Source of the DNA: Amanita rubescens
Taxonomy: Eukaryota > Basidiomycota > Agaricomycetes > Agaricales > Amanitaceae
Reading direction: 5' to 3'
DNA length: 64,000 bases
Assembly (NCBI GenBank): GCA_015039365.1
Contig: WION01000178.1
Coordinates: forward strand, 45,620 to 109,619
Numbering within the stretch: the stretch's first letter is position 1; each line of letters begins with the position of its first letter. Below the pieces are notes generated by a model that saw nothing but the letters and a program-made list of their open reading frames with translations, searched no databases and had not been told where the DNA came from. The translations under genes were made by a program, and so were the position numbers. Below, one piece after another: positions 9,738 through 22,454 of the stretch.

Positions 9738-11917
9738 AGTGTTGCACTTATATTTCTTCGCATTCGATCTTGACTATTTTCATCTCCATTGCTGAGGAAC
9801 TAAGCCTGTCGTGACCCAAACGCAGGTGCCCCTCATCGTAGAAATTCTCCAATGTATTTCTGAATGATGCTAATTATTCTCCATTTAGTATACCCCGTCG
9901 AATTGAATGTCATTTTCGAAAATGTCATAGAAATAACATGATGATTGCGCCATTCCGCAGAAAAACATGATACCCAAGCAGTATAGAACGCTTGATAACA
10001 TAGTAGGACCCAGATATCGGTGCTTGTGTACTTGAAGGAATGGCTCTCATTCCTACTTTGAATGCCTCTGGTGCGGACAAAAGCCGGTCAGTTATGAACG
10101 AACGACAAAGAACTCCTGGCGTTGCAGCCGAGCTGGCAGCGGGAAATCGAAACCATGCCTGGGGGAGAGTCTGAGTCATGCTTTTATTGAATTTTAAATA
10201 AAACGGTTGCAGGACGCATCTTTCCCCGAGAGCGTATAACTTCTTGACCAGATCGCTCGGTGCATCCGATCTTCCATCTAGTCAACTGTCAGACCGCCGT
10301 GTGATTACGGTGTCGAGGGCAAAGAGCCAGTACAGCTGTAACGCAATCGAGCAGCTCTAATGGCATTGGCGCGTCACGAGAGCGATTAGGCTGGAGTCGG
10401 TCACGTCGAGTCTCGCCGTCTCGTGGCACAGGCTGCACAGCCACTTCACTATCTCACACCGTGACGTAGTACATTCTACGCACCGCCTCGTGCCTCGGCT
10501 CTCCTAGAATTGCCATATTTCCACATTGGCAGTTCCCACATCGCCTGCCACGGAAAAACGCCTTGTTATTCCTGTACGTTTATCTTACCCGCTTTAGACT
10601 TCGCTTATGTCTATCCCCATGAGATTCTTGATGTCTTTAACACATGTCTGGCGTTTCACGTGGCGACAGCTCAGGTGAGAGGCCGCCCGATCACTAGGAG
10701 CTGCTCCTGCGTACCCAGCCGATCTGATAGGCGCCCAGGGACACAATACCGTTGTACAGTTTGTTCACGCAACGGATCTGGCCTTGCAAATCGATCTGGG
10801 GACGTTTTGAATTTCTATTATCTGCCCCTCCAAACATGTTGGTCCTGACTTGATTTTTATAGCGCTGCTAACATGATCGAAAAGCCTTGTATGGGCGATG
10901 CGCTCTAGTTTATCCGAGATAGGATCAGGTTTACGAACACAGCACTGCTCAAGTCACCTGTATATACAAATCCAGGATGGCCTGTACCGTACTCGAACTG
11001 GTCGTTTGCAGAACGTGTTATGCAGCGGCCTCCTAACCATTGCATCTCTTGTTTTTTTCACCGCCTCCAGAGTCCAGAATTTAGGATAAGGAAATTGTGA
11101 GTGTAAAATACAGAGACACAGTGCCATCCTGATTCTACGTTGTTTGTCATGACATTTCCCGAGCCAACGTCTCGATTTAGTGAGGGAAGTCACCTTTCCA
11201 TTTCAGTTCATCCATCATTCTCATCAGACCCCTGCACGTGGATTTACGTAAAACAACAGCCTCGTTTTGTTTGTTGTCTGAACTTTTTGTCAAGGAATTT
11301 CCGGTTGTGACAAGTAAGGAACTTTACATGGTTGTGAGGCTTGCTAATGTCTTTGTTGAATCAAAAGTGTTCGGGGCCGCGTCATTCAGGGTAAGACAAG
11401 GAAGTTGGCATGGCGAAAAAGACGAACATGCAATATTCTGGGAATGACCTTGACATTCCCGATACGATTGTCTGCATTAGAGCACTCTATATGAAGAGCG
11501 TGTGATGTGTTCATGCCGTCCGGATAAAAAGGCACAGCCCTCACTTGACAAACGACGCTGCAGCAGCCTGCCTCATTCCTTCCTTCCCTCATTCGCCTCA
11601 GTTTCGTCCTCTTCGTATGCTCACAGCGTCTCCGACGCATCTCTCTGCTCGAAGTGCATCGTCATTGGATTGGAAAGCTGTTACGTGTGTGGAAGGATTT
11701 TGGCCCGAACGTTGCCTGTGGAGATGCCGCACAAGCATGTACGTAATTCGGACCTCGTTCCCCCCTGCGTCTCCGCCGCATGATAACAATCGATTATCCA
11801 GTATACGACGTAAATACTGTCATCACGGTAATACAAACACGCAACAATATAGTAGCTACACAGCTATCGCAGGATGGGGATCGTGGTCTAAGCGCAATCA
11901 TCTCCTGCCGCAGCAAT
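9738..11917. other. Non-coding stretch, joins duplication copy 1
   Basis: No gene supported. From about 10590 onward the sequence is clearly related to that beginning near 15520, so it belongs to the large diverged duplication described below. Open frames in it (for example 10510-10848 plus) are not conserved as protein in the other copy. Confidence 0.5.
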
Positions 11918-12865
11918 TTACCCGCTCGACGTGCCGTTTCCTATTACGGTTTCCGCCCTATCGCCTGGGATAGTCGTGATTGTGACTAATCCCTTGGCAG
12001 AGTCAATCTGCCCGGGAATTCTGAGTGGGAGCAGCGCCCCGACGGATGCGCTCGCGTCCATGCTTGGCACGCTGGTACCAGAGGTTGCTCCCTTTTTGAA
12101 CTCTTCCAGCAACTCGAGCTGAGACTCTATCTTCGCGACCGTGACGCAGAGATTGATTCCAGATTGCAGCTGTCCGCACGCCACGTTATCAGTGCGTTAA
12201 CGCGCCGCGAGAGTAAAACAATACCGACATGAAAAACTCTCATTGACTGCTTCACCCTCTCCCTGTATTCCTCTATTTTCACCGCGTCCCTCCTGGAACA
12301 AAGCATGGCTTTGATAAAAGGTCTAGAGGCGCTCTTGCGGGCGAATATTTGGATCGAGACCAGAGTTCTATCGATGCCAATGGCGTCGTTGAGAACTCGC
12401 TTTCAGTTGTAGGCGGCGGAAAGACCTACTGGACGAGTTGTCCCAAATTTTTAACCAGATCACTTGGCACGTCTGCCGCGTTCGGAATATTCTCAATAAT
12501 TGCAATGACTAGCTCGTTCGAATCTTCCGCTAGTCTTTTGAAACCTTTTTTATTTTGTCTTGCGCTCTACAATCATTTCAGCACCGCTGTAACTTTTGTA
12601 CAACAACGCCAAACCGGCGAACCTGAACAGCACTAACGAGATTTGCAGCGATATCTGCAGCGATGCGCGCAGTCGGCACTTCACATGCATCTCTCAGCGC
12701 CATTAACATGACCAAGGATGCATCTAACGTGTTGTCGGGGCCTGGTCCTGCCTGAGTGCTCATTTTGGAAAGGCGGTGATAGACTTCCCGTAGGCGAGAA
12801 GTGGTCGAAGAAAGGAAAGGTGCGTCTTTGGAAAGAACAGATGGCGACAGAACCAATGTCTTCAC
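11918..12865 (-). CDS. Gene D: HeLo/MLKL-N-like four-helix family protein
   Basis: Four exons (12865-12623, 12566-12430, 12367-12229, 12169-11918) encode 256 residues. The family pattern is kept: SLVMLMALRDACEVPTARIAADIAANLVSAVQ, RQNKKGFKRLAEDSNELVIAIIEN, SIQIFARKSASRPFIKAMLCS, IEEYRERVKQSMRVFH and LQSGINLCVTVAKIE. Exon 2 is 137 nt, as in E, while most other members have 146, so D and E form a subgroup. The tail is short and has no membrane helix; it shares PG-QI-SAKGLV-TTIP with E. The long start is preferred because exon 1 is then exactly 81 codons, as in A and E, and the N-terminal block is similar to that of E; an internal Met at codon 35 is the alternative. A related but intact paralogue, E, sits in the other duplication copy. 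Confidence 0.72.
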
Positions 12866-14035
12866 AGGGCAATATTTGAGGAGATCAACCCTTAAAGCTT
12901 AAACCGCCGTTTCTGGGCTCAAATAATCTCATGTCTCTGACCATCATCCTCTTGGTAGTTCGCACACATGCCGTTCATACAAGTTCAGCGCAAACTTAAT
13001 CCCGCACATCATGTTTGAGAAAAAAATCGTGCTCTCTAGCGGAGATCACCCCCGTCAGTGGCGCGGAAACTTGCGGTGGTCTTTGACTCGACGTCGAAAA
13101 AAATTGAACGTGAGACACTGAACGGCATCATCTCTTGAATCGCATTCAAGCAAGGCACTAAGCCCGAATCTATTGGTTACATCAGAGGATATCCATGTCT
13201 TCCCGTAACAACCGTAACAACCGCCGATACGATGCGTGAGTTAATCATGAAAGGAATAAAAAATCAATGCGATCTGTCAGGGAGAGATTATATACTTCGA
13301 TTGCGTTTCAGCTAACCAGAACACGGCCGCCAGTCGGTGGAGTTGCTGGACAACTGATGGCTTAGTTTTTTGTCGAGGGCCGTTCCCGCGGCGAGTCCGC
13401 TGCAGCGCGATCCGGGGCCAATGGAATGCGCTCTTGGCCTGCAGTGCTGAAGAACTGCGCATTGACGCAGTTGAATTGCTAACCGAATGCGCTACTGCCC
13501 CCTCTCCCTCACCCGACTAGGACTAGAGCTCGTAGGACTGAGTCGATCGCGTGCCCCTTGGCCCTACCCTGGCGAATGAGGGATCCCAATAAGTAAACGA
13601 GTCAACGGGGAACTTCGATATGGAAAGTTGCCCAGGAATAGCTCCCGCATCCCCAGGCCTGTGTAAGGGTCGAGGCGAAGGCACAGAAAGATGCACGGCG
13701 CGACGGTGAGAAGAACATCTGTTCTCACGTCACATGGAAAGGGTCAAGAATCGGGATCACTGGAAGGGCTAGCATATAAGGATGCGTGGAATTGAAATTG
13801 CCAGTGGGCCAAAATTAGCGCTAAAGGTAATGGCTGTATGCGGAGCTTCACGGGGGTGCAGAGGTTCTTTGGGGTCCCAGCCTAATACGGGCCCACACAA
13901 CAGCTCCTGAAGCAAAGCGACCACAGTTGAGATCAAATCCGAAAGTATAATGGTTCCAGCCCTCTCGCAACGCCGGCGTTGAATGAGCTATCAGTTAACA
14001 AAAATGAAGCCTGGACTGACCGTTCGTTGATGGAT
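12866..14035. other. Non-coding part of duplication copy 1
   Basis: No gene supported. It aligns in order with about 17860-19310. The short frames present are not shared by the other copy. Confidence 0.5.
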
Positions 14036-14245
14036 CATGTTCAAGTGTACGGCTCAATGCTCAAAAGGGTTACTAGATTCGCGAGAAAGTCGATTTGGAG
14101 TAAGTAGTACGTGCCATGTAAAAGATGGGATACTTACGTTCATTCAGACGGGTATGAATCTCGAGGTTATGGTCTACAGGTGCACGGAAAGCGCCGTCGA
14201 TAATGTTTTTTTACACCTCAGTGTTCAATGATGGTGTTGACCACA
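14036..14245 (+). pseudogene. Remnant of a B/C-type family gene
   Basis: The stretch retains the end of exon 3 (SRESRFG), an intron from a GTAAGT donor to a CATTCAG acceptor, and the start of exon 4 (TGMNLEVMVY), which matches TDISLQVMVH of gene C and TDINLKVMVF of B. The Asn/Thr-like tail is present but out of frame, and exons 1-2 are missing. The equivalent fragment at 19311-19515 in the other duplication copy shows that the truncation predates the duplication. Confidence 0.65.
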
Positions 14246-16849
14246 AAAGCAACATAAAATCTAGTACTAGTAAGTAATGGACCTGAATCCAAGCTTCGTG
14301 TCGTCTTAAGTGAATAACAGAGAAAGATGAAAGGAAAACGACGTGGTCCGAATCACGCACGGGTGCGTCTGGATCCAACCCAGTTCACTAGCCCTACAGA
14401 ATCCGGAATTGCGGATTGCAACAAGGTAATCACCTTTCTTAGTGTTGAATGGGGCGTTACCGTTGAAGAAAAGGACGAGATAATGAGGTGATAGCCGGCC
14501 TGCGTCATGTCCAACGCGCGACTCCACGAAAATTGAAGAGCTTGCTCAACAGGAGGAAGATCGAGGCCGTTGTATGACCGGATGGGTACCTGGAATTCTC
14601 CGATAGTAACACTCAAGTGGTCAAGTGGAACAGTAACGCACTTATATGGTTTCTAACGAACAAGTGTCCATATTCGCGTCTCTCTGAGGTGGACAAACAC
14701 GGCAGTCGTGCTCTGAGGACCAGCGCGCAGCAACGATAGAAATGGGATAGGTCAGTGATAACAAGAATGATGGCAGTGTGAGGCCCATCTGACTACTTGA
14801 ACGCGAAAGAAATCGGGCGAGAGAAGAGAAGGAGACACTAAAATGATGCTGTTTTAGAATAATTTAGCACGATTCGACGAGCGTACATGAATTAAGTGAA
14901 TCACCATGAACCAGGGGAGAGGTTAACCGTTTCAGACCGCACGATGAGGTCTAGAAAGGAGGGAGATGGGTTGAACGGTTGGACTGACTACAGAGCCCAC
15001 TCGGGTACCGGCCCGTGCGCAGTTGTATTCTGTTTGTGCCGCACAGCCTCCATTCATGAGGTTCGGGTTTACATCAATAATATATCAACTATCGCACTCT
15101 CAATGACGATGAACCCATTCAAAGTGCGAATACATGCAATCCGCTTTCGGCGACGCGTGAGTGAAACTTTTTCAGAAACCGCGTGGTTGCACCTATTTCT
15201 AGGCTCGCTCCGCCACGGGCGTTATGTTTCGTGACAGACTTGAAATGTGACGAACCGCGAAGAAAAAGAAATTTTGAATCTACCGAGAAAACATTGAGAA
15301 CTCGATGTTAATTCCCCATGACTACCGCCGTCGCTTTACAATTGCACTCAGGTACACCGGGGTGTTAATATTCCACATCCGGTCAGCCACCCTTCAATCA
15401 GGTCTTATTAACACGTCACACATTATAATTCATACTAATTCCCGCATCTCCGCCCATAGATGAAATATTCAAACACGTCAATTATGTTCTGATTCCCTCC
15501 TTCGGACTTCCTGCCTACGCATACCAGCTACGGTCCTCTGAGATTGTTAACATCCATCGTTCAATACAAGTCTGGCGTTTCATGTAGCGAGGCACAGGCT
15601 CAGGTGGGAGGTCGCCTGAGCACCAGGAGCCGCTACTGCATACTCGGCTGTTCTGACAGACGCACAGGGGCATAATGCCTTATAACGTTTCTTTGTTCAT
15701 CCGACAGATCTAGCCACGCAAAGCGATCTGGTGGCGTTCAAAAGGGATTCAGTCCACCCATCTGAACATGCCAGCCCCTCTTGGTTTCTACGGTATTGTT
15801 GACCCAATCGGAAAGCATCCGAGTCACACGGTATCTGAGATAGGGTTCAGATTTATAGGGACATCGCTGCTCAGGTATGAATATTAACATCTACTATATT
15901 TGAATGAGCCGTTTACAGAATGAGTTACGCAGCAGCCTCTCTTAACTTCCATTGCCGTTTTACACCGCCTCCAGAGACTCAATAAGGAAATCGTGAGTAT
16001 GAACCCTTGCTTCTACTTATTCGTGGTATTGTCCAAGTTGACATCCTGACTTCGCAGGGGTTATTTCCTTCCTAAGCTGCCCACTGATTAAGCCGTAGGA
16101 CCGTTCTCCACGTGGCTCTTTACGTAAACCATCAACCCTTGTTTTGTTGTGCCTGAACTTTTTGTTGGGAATTGTTCGGTTGTGACGAGTAAGGAATTCG
16201 CTACAAGGCTATGAGGTATTCTATTGTCACCGTCGCCTTCTATTGAATGTGAAGGCGTTCGGATCGCCTCATTGACAACACTTGAAAGGACAACCGTTTT
16301 TTCCGAAAAGGGGGAATAAAACAATCAAGTTGGCATGGTGAAAGGACGAACAAGCTTTATTCTGATAATGGCCTTGGATGGTCTCGGTACAATTGTCCTG
16401 CATTGGCGCACGCAATGTGAAGGACGTGCCCACGTCCAGATAAAAGGACATAGCCCCCGCTTGCCACCCGACCTTGTACCCGACCTTGCACCCGCGTCGC
16501 TCTTTCCCATTGCCTCGCTTTAATCCTCATATGCTTGTCGCTTCCCTTTCCACTGTCCCTTTTCACTTGCTCAAGAACATAATCAATGACCCGGAAGTCT
16601 GCGAGTGCGGAGATTTGTTTGGCCTGGACGTTGCCGGGTGGACATGTTACAGTTTAGTCTGACAGCAATGTACATAACAGTTAGCCCACTCCTCTGGGTC
16701 TCCGCCGCGTAATATTGATGATACTGATCAATTGCCCAGAAATTCATGCTACACAATTTTTTTACGATAATTACTGTCATCGCAATAACACAAACACAAG
16801 ACAATAAGCAGCTGCACAGCTATCGTACGAAGGGTACCGCTGTTGCGGT
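14246..16849. other. Junction between the two duplication copies; no gene
   Basis: The first part belongs to copy 1 (to about 14840), the last part to copy 2 (from about 15520). A 112-codon plus frame at 14896-15234 lies in the unique spacer and has no recognisable features. Nothing else supported. Confidence 0.45.
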
Positions 16850-17855
16850 TCAAGCGCAATCAACCCCAGCGTAGCGTTCATTTACCACCCTCCGCGTTCC
16901 ATCCTCCAACCTGGTCTCCGTCGATATATCGGAGGTCGTTTTGGACACCGCCGTATCTTCTGGGATGGTCGTCGCTACGATTAGTCCCTTAGCAGAGCAG
17001 ATTTGCCCGCCAGGTGTTTTTAATGGTACCATCCTCGAAACAGATGTGCTCGCGTTCACGTTCGGCATCCCAGTACCAGTCGTTACCCGCTTTTTGAGCT
17101 CCTCCATTACCGCGGCATACCGAGAAACTAGCCTCGCAACCGTGAGGCGCATGACAATATCAGATTGAACCTGTTTGAATGCAACGTCTTCAGTCCGTTC
17201 ACTCGCCAGAGTGAAAAAATACAAACATGAAAAACCCCCATAGAGTGCTGTAGCCTCTCCCTGTAATACCGTATCCTTGCCGCATCCACGCCGAAATAGA
17301 GCATGGCTAGGAAGAAATTCCTAGAACCGCTCTCAAGGGCGAATCTTCGGACCGTGTCGAGGGTCCTGATGAGCATTTTTGAGCATCCCCTCCCGGTTGT
17401 AGATGGTGGAAAGACTTACTCGACGAGCTGCGTCAAGTTTTCATCCAAATCGTTTGGGACATCTTCCGCCTTTGGAATACACTTATTAATGGCAAAAGCG
17501 AGCTCTAGCGCATCATCCGCGAGCGCCTTAAACCCTTTTTTATTCTGTCTGGCGCCCTATATCCGCGTCAGCTCCATTGTAGCCTTTGCACGACAACGCC
17601 AAAACAGCTGACCTGAACAGCGCTAACGATAGCTATTGCTATCTCCACAATGTAGGGAAAAGGAAGAGGGGTTGGAAGATTGAGGGCAGCTCCCAATGTC
17701 TTTAAGACAACGGAGAAAGCATCTAACGTATTGTCTAGTGCCTCTGAACCTCCCAATCTCGCCTGAGTCATCGTCACGGGTTCAGCAAGGCGGTGCTGGA
17801 TTTCCTGTGTAGACAGGGCAAGGAAAGGACGACGTCTTTGGGCAGTTTTCACCAT
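16850..17855 (-). CDS. Gene E: HeLo/MLKL-N-like four-helix family protein
   Basis: Four exons (17855-17613, 17556-17420, 17365-17227, 17170-16850) encode 279 residues. Family blocks are DAFSVVLKTLGAALNLPTPLPF, RQNKKGFKALADDALELAFAINK, RRFALESGSRNFFLAMLYFG, RYYRERLQHSMGVFH and VQSDIVMRLTVARLVS. Exon lengths 243, 137 and 139 equal those of D. The tail repeats the D-specific PGGQICSAKGLIVATTIP block and then extends further, ending in a charged segment with no membrane helix. The start MVKTAQRRRPFL resembles that of A. It is the duplicate of D; both frames are intact, so both may be functional. Confidence 0.73.
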
Positions 17856-19310
17856 AATTTTCTAGTGAACGGGGGAGATGAAAGGGAGACGAGAGCAACG
17901 TCGTGACTGGATAATATTTATAGAGACAAACTCTTGGATCTCATTTCATGTCACAGACAGGGTATGTAGAGGATTTTTCCATGGATATCTCATGCTCTGA
18001 CCATTGTCCTTTTGGTAGTTTACGCACCGAAATGCTAGACGTGCCAAGTCCAACTTAAATTTGGCCCTGCCCGTGAACCTACTATGTTGGAGAAAAAATG
18101 AGCTGCGAAACTTGCAAGAGAAGTAGGGCGTGAGACGTTAATATTTGATTGGGTGCCAACTCTTCAATAGCATTCACGAGTCTTTCAGGAGGGCCAGAAC
18201 CATGCCCAAATCTATTATTACCTTAGACGGAAATCCATATGTCATCCTGTAACAATCACTACTATTGCGGAAGTTGCCCACGAAAGGGAATCACAAAGTA
18301 ATCTATCACGGAGAGGTGGTTTATTCTTGCTTTTCGGCTAGCTAGAAAATGGGATAGCTGTTCAGGGATGCCCGCCGTGCTAAGCCGAGTCCCACGCATG
18401 CCTCTGGACAGTTATAGCCTCAGCTCGCCATAACGCCGTTTTTTCCGGGACCTTATTCCGGTATGACATATAGTGACAATCATATTACCGGCAAGCTTGA
18501 ATGCTCCATAGTAGTAATTGGCAGAATGGTAGAAAAAAATAGAATTAGTCGTTGTCGGTCTGGAGGAGGGCCATCCCCGTTGCTATTGTGCTCCGGGGCA
18601 CAAGGAATTGCTCTTTCGCAGCAGCTTCGAGGATCCGTGAACTTGTTCAGATTGCTAACTTAGTCAACGATGAGGAGGGTTGGCACACGGCACTTATAGT
18701 ACACTAACCTTACCCCGTCCCTCCTACTCAGTCGTTGCCAGGCCCAGTTCGATTAGATCAAGTATAATTTCCCGCTCACATTCAGTGGAGCAGAGAGGCC
18801 CCGAGGTCCGGACCCAGTCGACGAACGGATAAGAGAATGAGGAATGAAGGCTAGCGTTGTTCGTGATTTCAAAGTGAGTCAACGGCAAACCTTCCTATTA
18901 ATGCTATTCCAAGTTGCCGAAAATTATGAAGAAATAGTTCTCGGCATCCTCAAGCCTGGAAAGGGTTGATACAGGGGTACAAAAAGAAGCACGATGTGGC
19001 GGTGAAATGAATATGTTAGCAAGAAGCATCGAGATCAGTGATCACCGGAAGGGGCAACATAATATTATCAGGATGGCGTGGACTGAAGCGCAGTATTGCT
19101 GTGTGCGATGCTTTACGGGGGCCCGCGGGTTCTATGGGATCATAGCCTAATACGGACCCACAACAGCAAATTGACCACAGTTGAAGTCGAACATATTCAT
19201 GGCCATGTTACCCGACATCTTCGAGTATAATGCTGAACCCATTCCGGCCCTGGATCTAGGCTGGCAATGAACGATCTATCAATCGAGAAAGGTGATACCG
19301 GGACTACTAA
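17856..19310. other. Non-coding part of duplication copy 2
   Basis: No gene supported. It matches 12866-14035 in blocks. Confidence 0.5.
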
Positions 19311-19515
19311 CCGTTCGTTGATGGGTAATAATGTTCAGGTGTATGATACCACGGCTTCAAAAAAACCGCTATGTATGCGAGAAAGCCGATTTGGAGTGAG
19401 TCTGTGGGTTGTGAAAGAAATCTTAGATTATGGTTCACAAGCGCACAGCAGGCACCGTCGACAATAGCTACACAACAACAGTGGTCAATGATGATGTTGA
19501 GCACAAAAGAGAACG
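19311..19515 (+). pseudogene. Second remnant of a B/C-type family gene
   Basis: It contains the exon 3 end (RESRFG, as in the remnant at 14.1 kb), an intron-like gap, and a degraded exon 4 start followed in one frame by an Asn/Thr-rich piece (VDNSYTTTVVND) that resembles the tail of gene C. The frames do not connect. It is the duplication partner of 14036-14245. Confidence 0.6.
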
Positions 19516-21358
19516 GGTGGAGAATAAATTGATGTATTGATAAGTCCTCGATCTGAATCTAACACGTTATGTCGTATTAAGTAAATAATAACAGCGAGAA
19601 TATGAAACGGGAAATTGCGGTCTTAATCGCGCATCGGACGCATCATGATCCGACCTGGTCCAACTTCAACATGACCCATAATCGCGATTTACAAGTCATG
19701 TAGGCGGCCTCCGCGAGCAAGAGGTGTAACAAGTAAAATTTGGAGGTCGGCTGTATGACCGGAGGTGGTGCCTGGGAGTGAAACTCAAGTGGAACGGTAA
19801 TGCACCTTTATGCCCTGTAGCGAACAACAAGCCAAGTGTTCATATTCCCGTCTCTCTGTGATGGACCAGCGGGTGGCGGGTGGCGGGCGGTGGAATGGAA
19901 TGGATCAATGATCAAGAATATGACAGCAATGCGAGGCCTACCTGGCCGTTGCGAAAGGAATGGCGACGCGCAACAGATGCACGCTTTGCATGAAAAACAA
20001 TCAGAACAGCGCGAGAGGGAAGGAAGAAACGGCAATACCTGTCACAAGACATATACACCTAGTGAATGGCCAAGACGAATAAGGTTGGTTTGCGGTGCAA
20101 GAGTTAGATGCGAGGCTGATGGTGACAAAACAGTCGGAACCGGTGCTACCGGACCGATACTTTGTTTGTCTATCGACGTCCGAGTCAAACAATCTATTTT
20201 CAAACTGCAAGTCTGAGTCCGGAACAGATGCGTCGATGACACCCACTCCTCAGCCAATAATATTCGTTCGTTCAAATGATTCCATGAAGACATTTGCTTC
20301 AGCATCCAAGTTGTTTCGTCACTGTGGTCCTCACATACCAGTGGTCGTCAATACTGTCGTCTATGGAGAGTCTTTCCAGACCAGCAAATCGTTGAAACAC
20401 GGCATCCCTGTACGTTCACTCTTCCCCCTAGTCACCTTGCTCACCGGCAAACCTTTAACAGGCTAAATTGTGCCTCTGATTCTTTAGATCTGCGCTTCAA
20501 ATATCAGAGATCAAAGAGAACGAGACGCCCGCCTCTACCTGGACCGGAACATTGACTAGCAAAACCCAACGAAGCGCGACTTTGATTCTCGTGGGTTTGT
20601 TCCCCATGCTTACTTGATAGATAGCTTGTTGAACGTTCACCAATACCCGTATTCCAGATCTGCAACGGTATCAATGAAAACATCTCTTTACGAATACGAC
20701 AGTCTCTAGGCCCCAAAAGCCTACACACCAAATTGTGGAACAAGATTGCTATCCAAACGCAAGCACAAATACTTCCACGCTTGGATCTGGCGTTTCCCTT
20801 TTTCTGATCTTGACCTGTCGGTAAGCCAGCTTTTCGACGGTACCGCAGAAAATAACATGTGACTGAAGCATAAGGAATCAGGATCGCCGCATGTCGTCAG
20901 AATTTTCACCCTATTGAAAGAACCAAATTCCGCATAGATTGCTTCAATTTTTCCCAGTATTCACGTAGTTTCGACCAGGTGGTAAGAACGAGAAAGAAAG
21001 AGTCGAATGTGTGATGTGATATGGAATGTGGTTGGGCGCTTTGTTTGCCTGCATCATTCATTCCAAACAACTATGGCCCCACGGGGTTATGTGGAACGTG
21101 TTTTCCTGAAGGCAGTGGGAGTATGATGGTCAACTGGAGTCAGAATCTGTCAGATGCTTGAAATGGTCGAAAACGTGTTTTCCTCGAAGCAGTGGAGATA
21201 AGATCCCTTCCCCGCCCCCTTCCCCACTTCCACTGCCTCCTCTGCGTTCCACCCTCGTTCCACCACCCTTCTTTAAACTTCACTCTTATTACGCTCCTCT
21301 GCTCTTTCCTTTTCACATTCACATCTCTCCCGGCGCATTTTATTCTCCTTTAGCTTAT
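19516..21358. other. No supported gene
   Basis: The duplication ends near 20030. A 123-codon plus frame at 20095-20466 and an overlapping minus frame are the only longer ones; neither has family resemblance or a convincing exon partner. A plus frame continues upstream of gene F (from 21158) but is Pro/Ser-rich low complexity and probably 5' leader. Confidence 0.4.
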
Positions 21359-22230
21359 ATGAATTTCTCTGCTCCCTCCGAGTCACTCGTCTCTTCGCCC
21401 TCCTGGAAGCCTGAAACCCGACAACAAAATCACACCCGTCGACTGTCCCACCGTCAGTTCTCCTGGCACAATGACCTACGACCCCGCGAAAACTATGTGC
21501 ACAATTACGTGCACACCGGATCGGACCCAGAAGTAGTCGACATCTCTTTGGGCGTATCCTCGATCATGCTATCAACGCTGCGAGATGCCTCCAAACTTTC
21601 GCCTGTTCCCTTTCTCTCTGCTGCTGCTGGGATTGCATTAGCCATTGTTGGGGCTGTGCAGGTTAGTTACAGTAGCTTGTTCAGTAATTGGACCTTACAG
21701 TGTATATCACAGAAAGCAAGGCGAAATAAAGACGGATTTAAAGCGCTCGCAGGCGATTCATGCGAACTTGTCTCCGTCATTATCCGTACTTACAAGGATC
21801 GTCCAGGGACGGATGACCTGCCTGTTGATCTAGTCAACGATCTTCAACAGCTTGTCACGTATGTCGCTCCGTCGTCTAGCAGGCTCACCGATAAAAATTA
21901 CATCATTAACATCAACTTAACAGTGTTCTCGCATCTATCCAGAAGTTCGCACAAAAAGGCGCATCAAGGAATTTCCTCAAGGCCCTTGTACGCTCCAGCG
22001 TCGATGCGGAGAAGATACAGCACTACAGGGGCAGGTTGCAGCAGTCCATGAGGGTCTTTAGTGTTAGTAGTATCTTTTTCTTCTGGCGTGATCGGAATAC
22101 CAACAGTTATCTGCAGCTTCAATCCGACATTACCCTTCGCGAAACTGTTGCAAAGCTCGCTTCTCGCCAGGCCGAGCTTGATAATGGAGCATCACCAATT
22201 CCAAGCTCGAGCGCCGGTGGACCCTCCTGA
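21359..22230 (+). CDS. Gene F: HeLo/MLKL-N-like protein, tail cut short by frameshift
   Basis: Four exons (21359-21661, 21713-21858, 21924-22062, 22117-22230) encode 233 residues. The helical part (VSSIMLSTLRDASKLSPVPFL, RRNKDGFKALAGDSCELVSV, SIQKFAQKGASRNFLKAL, HYRGRLQQSMRVFS, LQSDITLRETVAKLAS) is intact and very close to gene G. Compared with G, one base is missing around 22206-22217, so translation ends 13 codons after DNGASPIP. The rest of the tail, including the membrane helix, lies in another frame at 22233-22454. The product would keep the four-helix region but lose the C-terminal anchor. The start MNFSAPSES matches MNLSTPSLH in G; the upstream open frame is low-complexity Pro/Ser leader. 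It could be a pseudogene in the making or a soluble variant. Confidence 0.72.
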
Positions 22231-22454
22231 CAATGTTCCCATCTAGTAACTCGGTCAAACCCCAGGCTAATCTTGGAACGATGACTGCTTCTGAGAACAC
22301 GGCATCTGAATCCGAAAAGATGCCTCAGAGAGCAACGACACAAACCACGGTAGTGGATAGTGCGTTCAAAGTATCCGCCATAGTCATGTGCGTGTGTGTT
22401 GTTATAGTAATAAACTATACTCACTTTATCCCGGGCCGGCGCACGAGGTCGTAG
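22231..22454 (+). pseudogene. Out-of-frame remainder of the gene F tail
   Basis: In the frame beginning at 22233 it reads MFPSSNSVKPQ, then RATTQTT, and a hydrophobic run with IVMCVCVVIVI, ending TRS. This matches the tail of gene G over its whole length, including the last residues. It is untranslated unless an alternative splice or frame event restores it. Its preserved hydrophobic segment suggests the frameshift is recent. Confidence 0.7.

Larger units (their letters stand above)
10590..14840. repeat. Diverged tandem segmental duplication, copy 1
   Basis: About 4.3 kb corresponding to about 15520-20030. Matching blocks were seen around 10660/15580, 11230/16110, 12000-12860/16950-17850, 13150/18180, 13650/18950, 14040/19330, 14310/19575 and 14660/19815, in the same order and orientation. 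The offset drifts from about 4.9 to 5.3 kb because of indels. Each copy carries one minus-strand family gene (D or E) and one plus-strand remnant of a B/C-type gene. Borders are approximate. Confidence 0.75.
15520..20030. repeat. Diverged tandem segmental duplication, copy 2
   Basis: Partner of 10590-14840, in direct orientation, with gene E in place of gene D and a second B/C-type remnant. Identity is uneven: gene blocks and scattered intergenic blocks match well, while other parts have many indels. Borders are approximate. Confidence 0.75.

Noticed and set aside
13430..13510. tRNA-like sequence with a box A-like element and a strong hairpin on the minus strand
   Set aside because: No T-arm with GTTCGA-type box B and acceptor ends do not pair.
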